Of a stretch of DNA of 64,000 nt, positions 54,435-63,715 are shown piece by piece; within the stretch, counting starts at the first letter, position 1, and each line of letters opens with the position of its first letter. This DNA comes from an uncultured Bacteroides sp. (GTDB taxonomy: Bacteria; Bacteroidota; Bacteroidia; Bacteroidales; Bacteroidaceae): contig CANSEY010000009.1 in NCBI GenBank assembly GCA_947646015.1, positions 1 through 64,000 of the forward strand. The letters are read 5' to 3'. Made by a program: the position numbers and the translations under genes. Below the pieces are notes generated by a model. It saw nothing but the letters and a program-made list of their open reading frames with translations, did no database searches and was not told the origin of the DNA.

Positions 54435-55964
54435 ATGGGTTCAACAAATAATAAAGTTATAGCAAAAAATACTATAGTTCTATATTTAAGAATGATTATT
54501 AGTATGCTGATTTCTTTTTATACTAGCAGGCTCATTCTTAAATCTCTGGGTGTAGTTGACTTTGGTATTTACAATGTAGTATCTGGGTTTGTTGTAATGT
54601 TATCTTTCTTGAACTTGTCATTGAGCAACAGCACTCAGCGTTATTTAATTTATTATTTAGGCAAAGGTAATCTTAACAAATTAAAGGAAGTATTCTCTGC
54701 TTCTTTGCTTATTCATAGTATTTTCGCCCTCGTGATTGTTGTCGTATGCGAATGCGCTGGTCTATGGTATATTCATATGGTTATGGTATTTCCTATAGAG
54801 CGTATGGGGGCAGCTTTAGTAGCATTTCATTGTTCTATAGTTTCATTGTTTTTTGTTATTATTGCTGTACCATTTTATGCAGATATAATAGCTCATGAAA
54901 AAATGGGGGCATATGCAGCAATTACACTTATTGATGCAGTTTTACGCTTGGGTATCGCTATTGCATTGAAATTCTCACAAAATGATAGATTGGTAATATA
55001 TGCTATTCTACTGATGCTATCGCAAATTTCCATTCAATTATCATATGGCTATTATAGTAAAACGCATTTTAATGAAGTCGGTTTTGTAAAACAAATAGGG
55101 TTAAAACTGATAAAAGAGATGTTAGCATTCTCAGGCTGGACGATTATTGGAAATTTAGCATTTATATTGTATAGTCAGGGAACAAATATGATTCTCAACG
55201 TCTTTTTCGGTCCTATCGTAAATACAGCAAGGGGGTTGGCCGCTCAGGTACAGGGCAGTCTAATACAATTCTGCAGTAGTTTCCAGACAGCTGTCAATCC
55301 TCAGATAATCAAGCAATACGCTTCTGATGATTTGTTGTCAATGAATATTTTAGTCCTTAGGAGTTCAAAAATATCTTTCTTCTTGCTCTATTTTATTTCG
55401 ATACCTATATTTGTAGAAGCAGATTCCCTGATGGCTCTTTGGCTGGAGGAAGTTCCTCCTTATTTGGTTGGCTTTGTGAGATTGTCGGTTTTGGTTTCAT
55501 TTATAACAGCGTTGGCTAATCCATTTGCAACGGCGATTAGTGCCACTGGCATTATTAAAAAATATCAGTTAATTATAGGCGGCATCTTGTTGCTAAATCT
55601 ACCTGTATCTTTACTTTTTCTTTATTTAGGTTTTTCACCCTATTGCGTGTATTTTATACAATTGGCGATAGAAATTTTTGCCATTATTGTTAGAATTATC
55701 TTTTTTTCTTCTCAAATATCAATTAAAATATTTGATTATTTGTCACAGGTTCTCCTTAGAATTGTCATTACATTGCCAATTTGTTTGTTTATTCCATTAT
55801 GGCTAAAAAAGCAATTATGTTTGAATATGATTGTTGAATTAATCACAATAACTATTTTTTCTTGGTTTATATCCGTCATTTTTATTTATTGTGTTGGAAT
55901 GACTTGTGAGGAAAGAATTTCATTGAAGAGTATAGTAAAAACAAAGCTTACAAAATTTAAGTAA
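54435..55964 (+). CDS. wzx: Wzx-type oligosaccharide flippase
   Basis: An inner-membrane protein of 509 residues with about 14 helices of the polysaccharide transport (MATE-like/MurJ) fold. It carries the start NTIVLYLRMIISMLISFYTSRLILKSLGV and the loop GTNMILNVFFGPIVNTARGLAAQVQG. It should flip undecaprenyl-linked capsule repeat units to the periplasm for Wzy. It starts 23 bp after the pyruvyltransferase gene, in the same transcript. Confidence 0.9.
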   Translation: MGSTNNKVIAKNTIVLYLRMIISMLISFYTSRLILKSLGVVDFGIYNVVSGFVVMLSFLNLSLSNSTQRYLIYYLGKGNLNKLKEVFSASLLIHSIFALVIVVVCECAGLWYIHMVMVFPIERMGAALVAFHCSIVSLFFVIIAVPFYADIIAHEKMGAYAAITLIDAVLRLGIAIALKFSQNDRLVIYAILLMLSQISIQLSYGYYSKTHFNEVGFVKQIGLKLIKEMLAFSGWTIIGNLAFILYSQGTNMILNVFFGPIVNTARGLAAQVQGSLIQFCSSFQTAVNPQIIKQYASDDLLSMNILVLRSSKISFFLLYFISIPIFVEADSLMALWLEEVPPYLVGFVRLSVLVSFITALANPFATAISATGIIKKYQLIIGGILLLNLPVSLLFLYLGFSPYCVYFIQLAIEIFAIIVRIIFFSSQISIKIFDYLSQVLLRIVITLPICLFIPLWLKKQLCLNMIVELITITIFSWFISVIFIYCVGMTCEERISLKSIVKTKLTKFK

Positions 55965-56018
55965 ACCCTATTAGAAATAAAATTGTCACACAGGGGAACC
56001 TCAGCCTATATAAGTATT

Positions 56019-57275
56019 ATGAATATTCTTTTTTTAGTAAGATTATGGCCCGAATTTGGGGGAGGAGAAACAGTTACCAGAAGCTTGGCAAATGAATTTG
56101 AGAAGAGAGGAAACAATGTTCATGTAATTTATTTTGTAGATTCGAAGATTAGCAACTTTGCTATGTTAGATGATAGAATAGTTTCATATCGTATAGACAA
56201 TGTCAAATGTGATCAAAACTCATATGATGTTAGTATGGCTGAATTTGTTAATCAACAAATTTGTAATTACATAAGGCAAAATAGTATCGAAATTGTTATT
56301 AATCAGTGGATCCCGTTAGAATACACTACTTCAATAAAAATAAAAACTAGTGCAAAAGTTGTAAAATGTTTACATACATCTTTCTACAATCGCATTTCTA
56401 TCAGCTATAGATTATCAAAGCTTTTAAAACCAGAAATTAAACATGGTAGTATTATCGCTAATACCATAAAAGAAGTTGTGAAAATTTTAATTGCACCATT
56501 TTATGAATATTTTTTAGAAAAAAAAGCTATACAGGAAGTAGAACAATATTTTCCTTATATCGATAAATATATATTTCTTTCAACACAATTCTTAAACCAA
56601 TACTTAGAAGTATCAAATCACTATAATTATAAAGAAAAAGTTTTCGCTATTTCAAACCCTTTATCTCAAAAAGAATATTACCAATACGAACCTAATAGTA
56701 AAGAGAAAATAGTTCTTATTGTTGGTAGACTTGAAGAGAGTTGTAAAAATATATCAAGGGCTATTAAGGTTTGGGCTAACGTTGAAAAAGATTCAAAATC
56801 CAGATTTTCCGAATGGAAATTCCAGATTGTGGGAGACGGTTCTAGTAAATTAGAATATGAAACTCTCGTAAGTAATCTTAATCTTAAGAAGGTTGAATTT
56901 CTTGGATTTCAAGATCCCGTTCCTTATTATAAAAATGCAAGCATTTTTTTGATGACTTCCTCTTTAGAGGGTTTTGGAATGACACTAGTCGAAGCACAGT
57001 GTTATGGTGTTGTTCCTATCGTTATGGATTCTTTTTTATCACTTCACGATATAATTACAAATGAGGAAAATGGATTAATTATACCAAATGGTGATATATC
57101 TGCTTTTACAAAAGCTCTTTTTAGACTGATGGAAGATAACAAACTATGGCAAAAATTATCTTATAAGTCGTTACAAACGTGTAAACAGTTTGATGTAACT
57201 ACCATAGCTGACAAATGGGATATCCTTTTTAATGAATTGGAATTAAATAAGAATAAATATGATTATACAATGTAG
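56019..57275 (+). CDS. Glycosyltransferase, GT4-like
   Basis: A 418-residue GT-B fold enzyme that adds a sugar to the capsule repeat unit on the cytoplasmic face. The N-terminal FLVRLWPEFGGGETVTRSLANEF and the C-terminal half VGRLEESCKNISRAIKVW and SSLEGFGMTLVEAQCYGVVPIV (E-x7-E type motif) mark family 4. The ATG at 56019 starts this motif; 12 in-frame codons upstream are ignored. Donor and acceptor are unknown. Confidence 0.88.
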   Translation: MNILFLVRLWPEFGGGETVTRSLANEFEKRGNNVHVIYFVDSKISNFAMLDDRIVSYRIDNVKCDQNSYDVSMAEFVNQQICNYIRQNSIEIVINQWIPLEYTTSIKIKTSAKVVKCLHTSFYNRISISYRLSKLLKPEIKHGSIIANTIKEVVKILIAPFYEYFLEKKAIQEVEQYFPYIDKYIFLSTQFLNQYLEVSNHYNYKEKVFAISNPLSQKEYYQYEPNSKEKIVLIVGRLEESCKNISRAIKVWANVEKDSKSRFSEWKFQIVGDGSSKLEYETLVSNLNLKKVEFLGFQDPVPYYKNASIFLMTSSLEGFGMTLVEAQCYGVVPIVMDSFLSLHDIITNEENGLIIPNGDISAFTKALFRLMEDNKLWQKLSYKSLQTCKQFDVTTIADKWDILFNELELNKNKYDYTM

Positions 57276-57591
57276 ATTTGATTATGTTAATAGCATTAAA
57301 ACAATAACTTATTCAAGATACACAGATATGCCTCAGTCTAGTCCTTTCGAGTATACTAGTTTTCTCGTTGCTATTATATCCATACTTTCTCAATCTGTTT
57401 ACATCAAAGTTAGAAAGTTATAAAGTCAATCGGATTTTTGCCGCTTAACTTATTGTGAGGATTTAAAGCGATTTTAGACTAAATAACATAAACGGACAAT
57501 ACGTGCATTATACCCCTACAAATGAGTGTAAAACATCAAATTTCAGTTTGAAACGCAGCTTAAAAAATTATTGCATTCAAATATACAAATT
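57276..57591 (+). other. Gene-free gap within the capsule operon
   Basis: About 316 bp, AT-rich, between two glycosyltransferase genes. I see no open frame, promoter box or repeat. An unusually long gap inside a tight operon may mark a lost gene or a recombination joint. Confidence 0.5.
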
Positions 57592-58614
57592 ATGGAATAT
57601 TTAAAATTAGTATATGTGGGGTTTGCTTTTCCCCATCATGAGAATACAATGGGTGGGTACCACCATATCGCTTCAAGTTTGAAGTATGATTATTGTGTTG
57701 ATTGTCAAACACTATATAATCAATTCTCTGCTAAGTCGAGTTCTGTATTGGCGAAAATGATAAGAGGTATAAATAGGATATTGTGGGGCCAACATATTGC
57801 GCCTTGGTATTTACTCCGTGTTTTATGGTTATCTATTACCAACAAGAATTTATGTTTTCATGTTATCTATGGCGAAAACCTTATAGATGATCTTTTTTTG
57901 CGCTGTGTTGGTCGTCACAAGGTGGTATGTACACTTCACCAACCATTCGAATGGTTCAAAAAGAGACCTTTCTGGTTGAATTACCTCAAGCGGATTGATC
58001 ACATAATATTAATGTCAGAAGATGAAATCGTTTTGTTTGAAGAAGTTACTGAAAGAAAAAATGTTTCCTTTGTTCCACATGGTATTAGATGCGATTTTTA
58101 CCGGTTGCCATTGTCTTACGAAACTAAAAAAGATGGATCTATACTAATGGTGGGGAATTGGCTTCGTAATTTTGAACTTGCTAATGAGGTTTTTTGTAAA
58201 CTGCTTGAAAAGAACCCGAATCAAATTATAAATGTCATTTGTTCAAAAGAAAATCACAAGTTCTTTACCAACCGAAATATTCATTGCTTTTGTGGTATTA
58301 GCGATGTTGAGTTGCGTGAATTATATTGGAAATCTAATGTTGTTTTCTTGCCGCTACTTCGCTTTACAGCCAATAACGCACTTTTAGAGGCAAGTGCTTG
58401 TGGTTGTAATATAGTGATTGCATCGGAACAAATAGAGAATAGTTATTTGCCACACGAGTTTATTACTATATTGGAGCCTAAGTTTGAAACTTGTGTTTCA
58501 TATCTTGAAAGCATTAATAAGTCCAATGCTAATATAACTCTATGTAATTTTGTGACAAATTACTATTCTTGGAAAAACATTGCAAATCTTACTTTAAAAA
58601 TACTAAATAGTTAA
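57592..58614 (+). CDS. Glycosyltransferase, GT-B fold
   Basis: A 340-residue capsule glycosyltransferase from MEYLKLVYVGFAFPHHENTMGGYHH. It has the C-terminal sugar-nucleotide half with ILMVGNWLRNFELANEVF and ANNALLEASACGCNIVIAS, the conserved acidic motif region. It resembles GT4 enzymes more distantly than its neighbours, and the linkage made is unknown. Seven in-frame codons precede the chosen ATG. Confidence 0.8.
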   Translation: MEYLKLVYVGFAFPHHENTMGGYHHIASSLKYDYCVDCQTLYNQFSAKSSSVLAKMIRGINRILWGQHIAPWYLLRVLWLSITNKNLCFHVIYGENLIDDLFLRCVGRHKVVCTLHQPFEWFKKRPFWLNYLKRIDHIILMSEDEIVLFEEVTERKNVSFVPHGIRCDFYRLPLSYETKKDGSILMVGNWLRNFELANEVFCKLLEKNPNQIINVICSKENHKFFTNRNIHCFCGISDVELRELYWKSNVVFLPLLRFTANNALLEASACGCNIVIASEQIENSYLPHEFITILEPKFETCVSYLESINKSNANITLCNFVTNYYSWKNIANLTLKILNS

Positions 58615-58634
58615 GATCTTCTTATAATTTCAAT

Positions 58635-59195
58635 ATGATAGTTACAAAAAAAGACCTTAGGGAATATCTGTCTTGTGATGCAAAGAATTTTCCTTTGGAA
58701 AATGAATGGTGGGGAAAAAGAGTTATGAATCATTTGTTTTCTAATCCCATTTCTGATCAGAAATACATATGGAAGTATATTTATACTCTTAGGCATGTTG
58801 AGTATCATTTTAATAATAAGGGTATTTACCATATCCTAATGTCGTTATATTATCGGTGGTTATTACGAGAATATAGTTACAAAACTGGGTTCCAAATTCC
58901 CCCTAATACTTGCGGCAAAGGATTGACCATTTGGCATTGGGGACCTATTATTATTAATTCTAAATGTAAATTAGGTGAAAACTGCACGCTCTATCCGATG
59001 GTTTTAATCGGCCACAAGAGTACTTGTTCACCAGCACCTGTATTAGGTGATAATGTGTTTGTTGGTGCTGGTAGTAAAATAATTGGAGATATTCGAATTG
59101 GAAATAATGTTGTTATAGGTCAGAATGTGACAATTGTTAAAAATATACCTGATAAAACCATTATTGTTAACCCTTCAGCCCGTTTAATAAATTAA
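58635..59195 (+). CDS. Hexapeptide-repeat acyltransferase (serine acetyltransferase-like)
   Basis: A 186-residue left-handed beta-helix enzyme. The N-terminal part is helical; the repeats begin near residue 95 (TIWHWGPIIINSKCKLGENCTLYPMVLIGHK) and continue VLGDNVFVGAGSKIIGDIRIGNNVVIGQNVTIV. By context it O-acetylates a capsule sugar with acetyl-CoA. A housekeeping CysE would be longer and is not expected here. Confidence 0.86.
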   Translation: MIVTKKDLREYLSCDAKNFPLENEWWGKRVMNHLFSNPISDQKYIWKYIYTLRHVEYHFNNKGIYHILMSLYYRWLLREYSYKTGFQIPPNTCGKGLTIWHWGPIIINSKCKLGENCTLYPMVLIGHKSTCSPAPVLGDNVFVGAGSKIIGDIRIGNNVVIGQNVTIVKNIPDKTIIVNPSARLIN

Positions 59196-59336
59196 AATTG
59201 TTTTAAGCATTTGATTATAAGTGGCACTTTTGAAAATACCCCCTATATTATAAGTCGAATAAATAACTAATATTTGAATTAAACATTAAATAAAAAATGC
59301 ATATCAAGAAGCGTTATTATTTTTATGACAACACTG

Positions 59337-60533
59337 ATGAAAGTTGCACTAATTAACCAATATTACGGGATAGGAAGCACCGGAAAAATTGTTTCCGATT
59401 TACAGGATTACATGGATTCAATAAGAATAAATAGCCATGCATTCTGTGCAATGGGTGAAGTAACCTCAAGGGCATCGTTGTATGGTGATGTATTTCATTT
59501 GAGAGCATCTCAGTTAGAAAACCGTTTGTTAGGTAATCATGGTTTTGGATTCTTTACGACTACAACAAAATTGCTTTCTGATTTGGATAAGTATAAGCCT
59601 GATATAGTTCATCTTCACAATATTCATGGCTTTTATCTGAATGTTGAGCTGCTATTTGCATATTTAGTTAAACACAATATACCTGTAGTTTGGACTTTTC
59701 ATGATTGTTGGCCTATTACTGGGCATTGTGCATACTTTGATTATATCGGATGTGATAAATGGAAAATAGCTTGTTATGATTGTGAGGGCCTTTCAAGATA
59801 TCCTCAAAGCTGGGTGGATCGCTCGAAGAAATATTTTGAAAAGAAAAAGAAAATGTTTACTTCTTGTAAGAACCTGAATATTGTAACACCATCTAATTGG
59901 CTTAAAGAAATAGTAAATGATTCGTTTTTATCAACTGCTCAATCTGTAAATGTAATAAATAATGGTATTGACTTGGAGGTGTTCAAACCGCAAAATCATG
60001 ATTTGATAAAGCAAAAAATGGGCTACAAGGGGAAAACTGTCATATTAGGGGTTTCATCGGGTGGATTTTCAGAGAGAAAGGGAGGGAAGTATTTCGCAGA
60101 ACTAGTAGATAAATTAGATTCAAGATATAAAATTGTTCTAATTGGAGTGAACGATGATGATCTTAGTTATCTACCATATAGTATTAAAACAATTAAACGA
60201 ACTAACAATCAAGCTGAATTAGCCGAATATTATAGTATGGCTGATATTTTTTTGAATCCGACATTAGAGGACAATTTTCCAACGGTAAATATTGAAGCAC
60301 TTGCGTGTGGTACGCCTGTTATAACATTTCCAACAGGTGGTAGTGTCGAATCAGTATTTGAGGGTGTTGGTGCTGTTACGCAAAATTGTACATCTGATGC
60401 ACTTAAGGTTGTAATAGAAAACACTGCCATCACAGACTCTGTTAGGTTTAAGTGTAGGTCAATAGCTGTAAAACGTTTTTCAAAACTTTCCTTCTCACAA
60501 AAGTATTGCGAACTTTATAGAAAAATACTTTGA
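59337..60533 (+). CDS. Glycosyltransferase, GT4 family
   Basis: A 398-residue GT-B enzyme starting MKVALINQYYGIGSTGKIVSDL; a further ATG at 59325 is in frame. Acceptor-side motif HLHNIHGFYLNVELLFAYL and VWTFHDCWPITGHCAYFDY are typical of WcaL/PimB-like capsule transferases. The donor half has DIFLNPTLEDNFPTVNIEALACGTPVITF near 302-330, the GT4 acidic motif. Its stop overlaps the next gene's TTG start by 4 bp. Confidence 0.9.
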   Translation: MKVALINQYYGIGSTGKIVSDLQDYMDSIRINSHAFCAMGEVTSRASLYGDVFHLRASQLENRLLGNHGFGFFTTTTKLLSDLDKYKPDIVHLHNIHGFYLNVELLFAYLVKHNIPVVWTFHDCWPITGHCAYFDYIGCDKWKIACYDCEGLSRYPQSWVDRSKKYFEKKKKMFTSCKNLNIVTPSNWLKEIVNDSFLSTAQSVNVINNGIDLEVFKPQNHDLIKQKMGYKGKTVILGVSSGGFSERKGGKYFAELVDKLDSRYKIVLIGVNDDDLSYLPYSIKTIKRTNNQAELAEYYSMADIFLNPTLEDNFPTVNIEALACGTPVITFPTGGSVESVFEGVGAVTQNCTSDALKVVIENTAITDSVRFKCRSIAVKRFSKLSFSQKYCELYRKIL

Positions 60534-61642
60534 TTTTTAAATTAAATGTCGTGATATATATATTGTTTTTCTTATTATTATTGATAGGGTATCTTTCAAA
60601 AAAAAATAGTAATAACACGATTCTAAAATTGCTATGTTTTTGTATTTGGCTTATTATTGGTCTTCGCAATTTTGATTGCTTTCCTGATACAATGGGATAT
60701 GTTAGTGACTTTGACTATTTTAAAAAAATGTCACTTGATAAAATTTGGGACTTTTCAAAAACAAAAACAGAACCACTATATGTAATTCTATCTTGGCTTC
60801 CATCTATCATTTCTGATAACTATCAAGTATTTCTGTTGTTTTGGTCATTATTTCCTTCTATCGGATTGTATTTTTTTTGTAAACAAAATTTAGAAACCCC
60901 AAAAGATTATGCTGTCGCTTTTTTAATAGTGTTTGTGCTTGGCTATTTTGCATTTGTTGCATCTGGTATCAGGCAGGCAGCTGCGTTGTCTTTGGTTATG
61001 ATATCCTATCGCTATTTAATGAAAATTACAACATCACGAGATTTTTTGATAGCCAATAATTTTGCTTTTATCAAATTCCTAGCATTAATAACAATTGCAT
61101 TTACAATTCATAATTCGACTTTAGTATTTTTAGCTGTTTTTTTCATTCGACTTCTCCCATTTTATTCTTGGTACATTTTAATTGCAATAGGTGCAGTTTC
61201 AATTGGCAATTTGTTTCACTTAGAACAGTTTACCATAGTATCTGCTATGCTCTTAGGTGATAGGTTCGATCACTATGGAACATCTATTGTAAGTGAGTTG
61301 AGTCTATCTGGTTACTTTGTTCAATTGTTCCTTTTCCTGCTCTGTTATGTGAAAAGAGCGGATCTAATATATAATAGTAAAGAAAACGTTTTTTTTCTTA
61401 ATATGATGCTTGTTGGCTTGATTTTTCAAGCAATGACTGGTGTAATTGGCGAGATGTTCAGAATTGCTTTCTATTTTAATATGTTTGCAATGATTCTAGT
61501 TCCACGTGCATTGGCAGAATATAGAAAGTCAAGATTGGGGCGGTTTATCGTGTATTTATTTATATTATCTTGTTTTATTTATCTATTCTTTTTATCCTCG
61601 TCAAACTTGCCAGCATACGAGTCCTCTATTTCGTTGTTATAA
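60530..61642 (+). CDS. wzy: EpsG/Wzy-like capsule polymerase
   Basis: A 370-residue integral membrane protein with about 10 helices. The segments LLCFCIWLIIGLRNFDCFPDTMGYVSDFDYF near 34-64 and FVASGIRQAAALSLVMISYRYL near 143-164 match the EpsG family, used as Wzy polymerases. A GT-B neighbour set, Wzx and an initiating transferase complete a Wzx/Wzy pathway. The start is a TTG overlapping the previous gene by 4 bp; no ATG lies before the first helix. Confidence 0.82.
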   Translation: MIFKLNVVIYILFFLLLLIGYLSKKNSNNTILKLLCFCIWLIIGLRNFDCFPDTMGYVSDFDYFKKMSLDKIWDFSKTKTEPLYVILSWLPSIISDNYQVFLLFWSLFPSIGLYFFCKQNLETPKDYAVAFLIVFVLGYFAFVASGIRQAAALSLVMISYRYLMKITTSRDFLIANNFAFIKFLALITIAFTIHNSTLVFLAVFFIRLLPFYSWYILIAIGAVSIGNLFHLEQFTIVSAMLLGDRFDHYGTSIVSELSLSGYFVQLFLFLLCYVKRADLIYNSKENVFFLNMMLVGLIFQAMTGVIGEMFRIAFYFNMFAMILVPRALAEYRKSRLGRFIVYLFILSCFIYLFFLSSSNLPAYESSISLL

Positions 61643-61667
61643 TTTTGCTGTTACTATAAATTGTCGT

Positions 61668-62990
61668 ATGAAAAAAGTATTAATTATTCCAAGCAATACA
61701 GATTTAAATCGTGGCGATCAAGCCTTAATATGGGAGTCTGCGCATTTAGCGGAATCTTTATTTAAAGATGAGCCAATAGAAGTGTTCTTAATGGATTCTG
61801 ATAACGAAGATCAAGTTTGCCAAACAAAAGAACTTGGGTACAAACTCATTTCGCCAATTCTAAAGCATCCCTCTCGAATATATGATAATCATAAAGTTGG
61901 TTATGATTTGTTGACTCTTTTATTATGGGGCGGGTGTGCACTATATGACTACCTCAGAACTCGTTTGCTAATAACTAAGTTTGAGTGTGTGAATAAATTT
62001 GCTATGTGCTTATTTAACAGGGAAGAAAGAAAATCAATAAAATTGTTTAAGGAGTGTGACGCAGTATTTGTTAAAGGTGGAGGTTTTTTACATTCCTATG
62101 GAAAAATCACAGACCCATATCAGTTTTATTATTATTTGTTTGATTATAAATTGGCTACTCATTATAAGAAGCCTGTTGTTTTGTTACCTAATTCTATAGG
62201 ACCATTGAAAAATAAAATAGCGAAGAGAATGCTTGAGAAAACTTTAAATAAATGTTCTTTAGTCTATACTAGGGAATCTGTATCCCAAGAATACCTTGAT
62301 AGTACAACTGTTATAAAAGCACGACAATCTTTGGATTTAGCTTTTTATCAAACGTCCGATAAAAAAGATTATGTCGGGTATTTGAAGAACAATGGGGTTG
62401 ATATTAATAACAAGAACATTGCTATAACATTGCGCCCTTATAGATTTCCTGAAAGTGAAAATTCCAAGGAACATTATAATGCATATTGTCAATCAATTCG
62501 TGGTTTTATAATTTTTGCAAGAGAAATGGGATTTTATGTTACTATGGTTGCTCATACGTTAGGACCAAGTGCACATGAGAATGATTGCGATGCTATAGAA
62601 GATGTGTTATCGATTTGCAAAGATATAGATGGCATTACATATATTAATGATAAAAGTTTGACGTGTAGAGAATTGCAGAAAGTTTATTCTTATTTTGATT
62701 GCGTTGTTGGTACTCGTTTCCATTCGGTAATTTTTGCACTTAATTCTTTGGTTCCTACAGTCGCAATTACTTATGGAGGAAACAAGGGCAAAGGTATTAT
62801 GAAAGATTTGGGATTGTCAGAATATTCATTACCTATTGAAGAGGTTTCTGCAGAGAAACTTGATGCCATGTTTTCAAGCTTAATGGATAATAAAAACAAA
62901 TTCAAGCAAAAAGTTAATGATTTACTTCAAAAAGCAACTGATGAAAGAAATTTGGTGTTATCAGAACTTCAAAAAGCACTAAATGTATGA
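61668..62990 (+). CDS. Second polysaccharide pyruvyltransferase family protein
   Basis: A 440-residue WcaK/CsaB-type protein. The ATG at 61668 starts MKKVLIIPSNTDLNRGDQALIW, the proper N-terminus; a frame extension to 61506 overlaps wzy and is rejected. Motifs: FVKGGGFLHSYG near 136-147, PVVLLPNSIGPLKN near 169-182, VVGTRFHSVIFALNSLVPTVAI near 345-366 (the family R.H motif). Longer than the first family member here and only distantly similar, so they probably modify different sugars or have different roles. Confidence 0.86.
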   Translation: MKKVLIIPSNTDLNRGDQALIWESAHLAESLFKDEPIEVFLMDSDNEDQVCQTKELGYKLISPILKHPSRIYDNHKVGYDLLTLLLWGGCALYDYLRTRLLITKFECVNKFAMCLFNREERKSIKLFKECDAVFVKGGGFLHSYGKITDPYQFYYYLFDYKLATHYKKPVVLLPNSIGPLKNKIAKRMLEKTLNKCSLVYTRESVSQEYLDSTTVIKARQSLDLAFYQTSDKKDYVGYLKNNGVDINNKNIAITLRPYRFPESENSKEHYNAYCQSIRGFIIFAREMGFYVTMVAHTLGPSAHENDCDAIEDVLSICKDIDGITYINDKSLTCRELQKVYSYFDCVVGTRFHSVIFALNSLVPTVAITYGGNKGKGIMKDLGLSEYSLPIEEVSAEKLDAMFSSLMDNKNKFKQKVNDLLQKATDERNLVLSELQKALNV

Positions 62991-63010
62991 TTTGAAGTAT
63001 CTTTGGAATA

Positions 63011-63035
63011 TTACCATTTCTTTTTAGAATGGTAA
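63011..63035 (+). terminator. Small hairpin before the sugar transferase gene
   Basis: TTACCATT (63011-63018) pairs with AATGGTAA (63028-63035) around a 9-base loop; no U run follows. It may be an attenuator or simply mark the joint where base composition changes. Confidence 0.35.
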
Positions 63036-63085
63036 GAATAACTTGCTTTTATTTGTGTTTTGATAGTAAATAAATATTGTATATA

Positions 63086-63715
63086 ATGGGATATTTCATT
63101 AAGAGAACGTTTGACTTGCTTTTGGCGTTAGTGCTGTTTATTCCTTGTACGTTTGTGCTATTGGCTGGTGTGATTTTAGTGGCTATTGCTTCACCGGATT
63201 CTTCGCCTATTTTCAAGCAAGTGCGCGTCGGATATAGGAACCGTCACTTTACGTTGTATAAGCTTCGCTCGATGACAAATGAGAGAAATGAGAACGGAGA
63301 TTTGCTTCCTGATGAGGTGCGACTGAAGAAGTGGGGCATGATAGTGCGCAAGACGAATATGGATGAGCTCTTTCAAATATGGAACATTTTAACGGGTGAG
63401 ATGTCTTTTATTGGCCCTCGTCCTATTCTGCCTAAGGAAATGCTGGTTATGACTGAGACAGAGCAGATGGAGCGTCAGTCTATGCGTCCTGGCATCACGG
63501 GTTGGGAAGCTATCCATGAGGGTGAGTCGGAGAACCGCCGTCAGATGGCTGAGCAGGATTTGTACTATGTGCGTAACTGGAGCCTAAAGCTAGATTGGAT
63601 TGTGTTCTTTACGACTATCAAGTTGGTGCTTGGCTTTGGTCGTCCGGATGATTCGGTTAGAGCACCTAAGTTAGATAAAAGCGAGTTTAGAACCGATAAA
63701 GAAATAGGTGAATAA
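63086..63715 (+). CDS. Initiating sugar-phosphate transferase (WcaJ/PglC-type)
   Basis: Transfers the first sugar phosphate from a UDP-sugar to undecaprenyl phosphate, starting the capsule repeat unit. The 209-residue single-domain enzyme has an N-terminal membrane anchor (LLLALVLFIPCTFVLLAGVILV), PIFKQVRVGYRNRHFTLYKLRSM near 43-65, the catalytic RKTNMDELFQIWNILTGEMSFIGPRP near 92-117 and RPGITGWEAIHEG. Base composition rises towards that of the core from here on, unlike the AT-rich genes before it. The stop overlaps the next start by one base. Confidence 0.9.
   Translation: MGYFIKRTFDLLLALVLFIPCTFVLLAGVILVAIASPDSSPIFKQVRVGYRNRHFTLYKLRSMTNERNENGDLLPDEVRLKKWGMIVRKTNMDELFQIWNILTGEMSFIGPRPILPKEMLVMTETEQMERQSMRPGITGWEAIHEGESENRRQMAEQDLYYVRNWSLKLDWIVFFTTIKLVLGFGRPDDSVRAPKLDKSEFRTDKEIGE

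Noticed and set aside
57276..57591. Hidden gene in the capsule gap
   Set aside because: Stops occur in all frames at short intervals, and no family motif is visible.
61506..61667. N-terminal extension of the second pyruvyltransferase
   Set aside because: It overlaps wzy in another frame by more than 130 bp; the family N-terminus begins at 61668.
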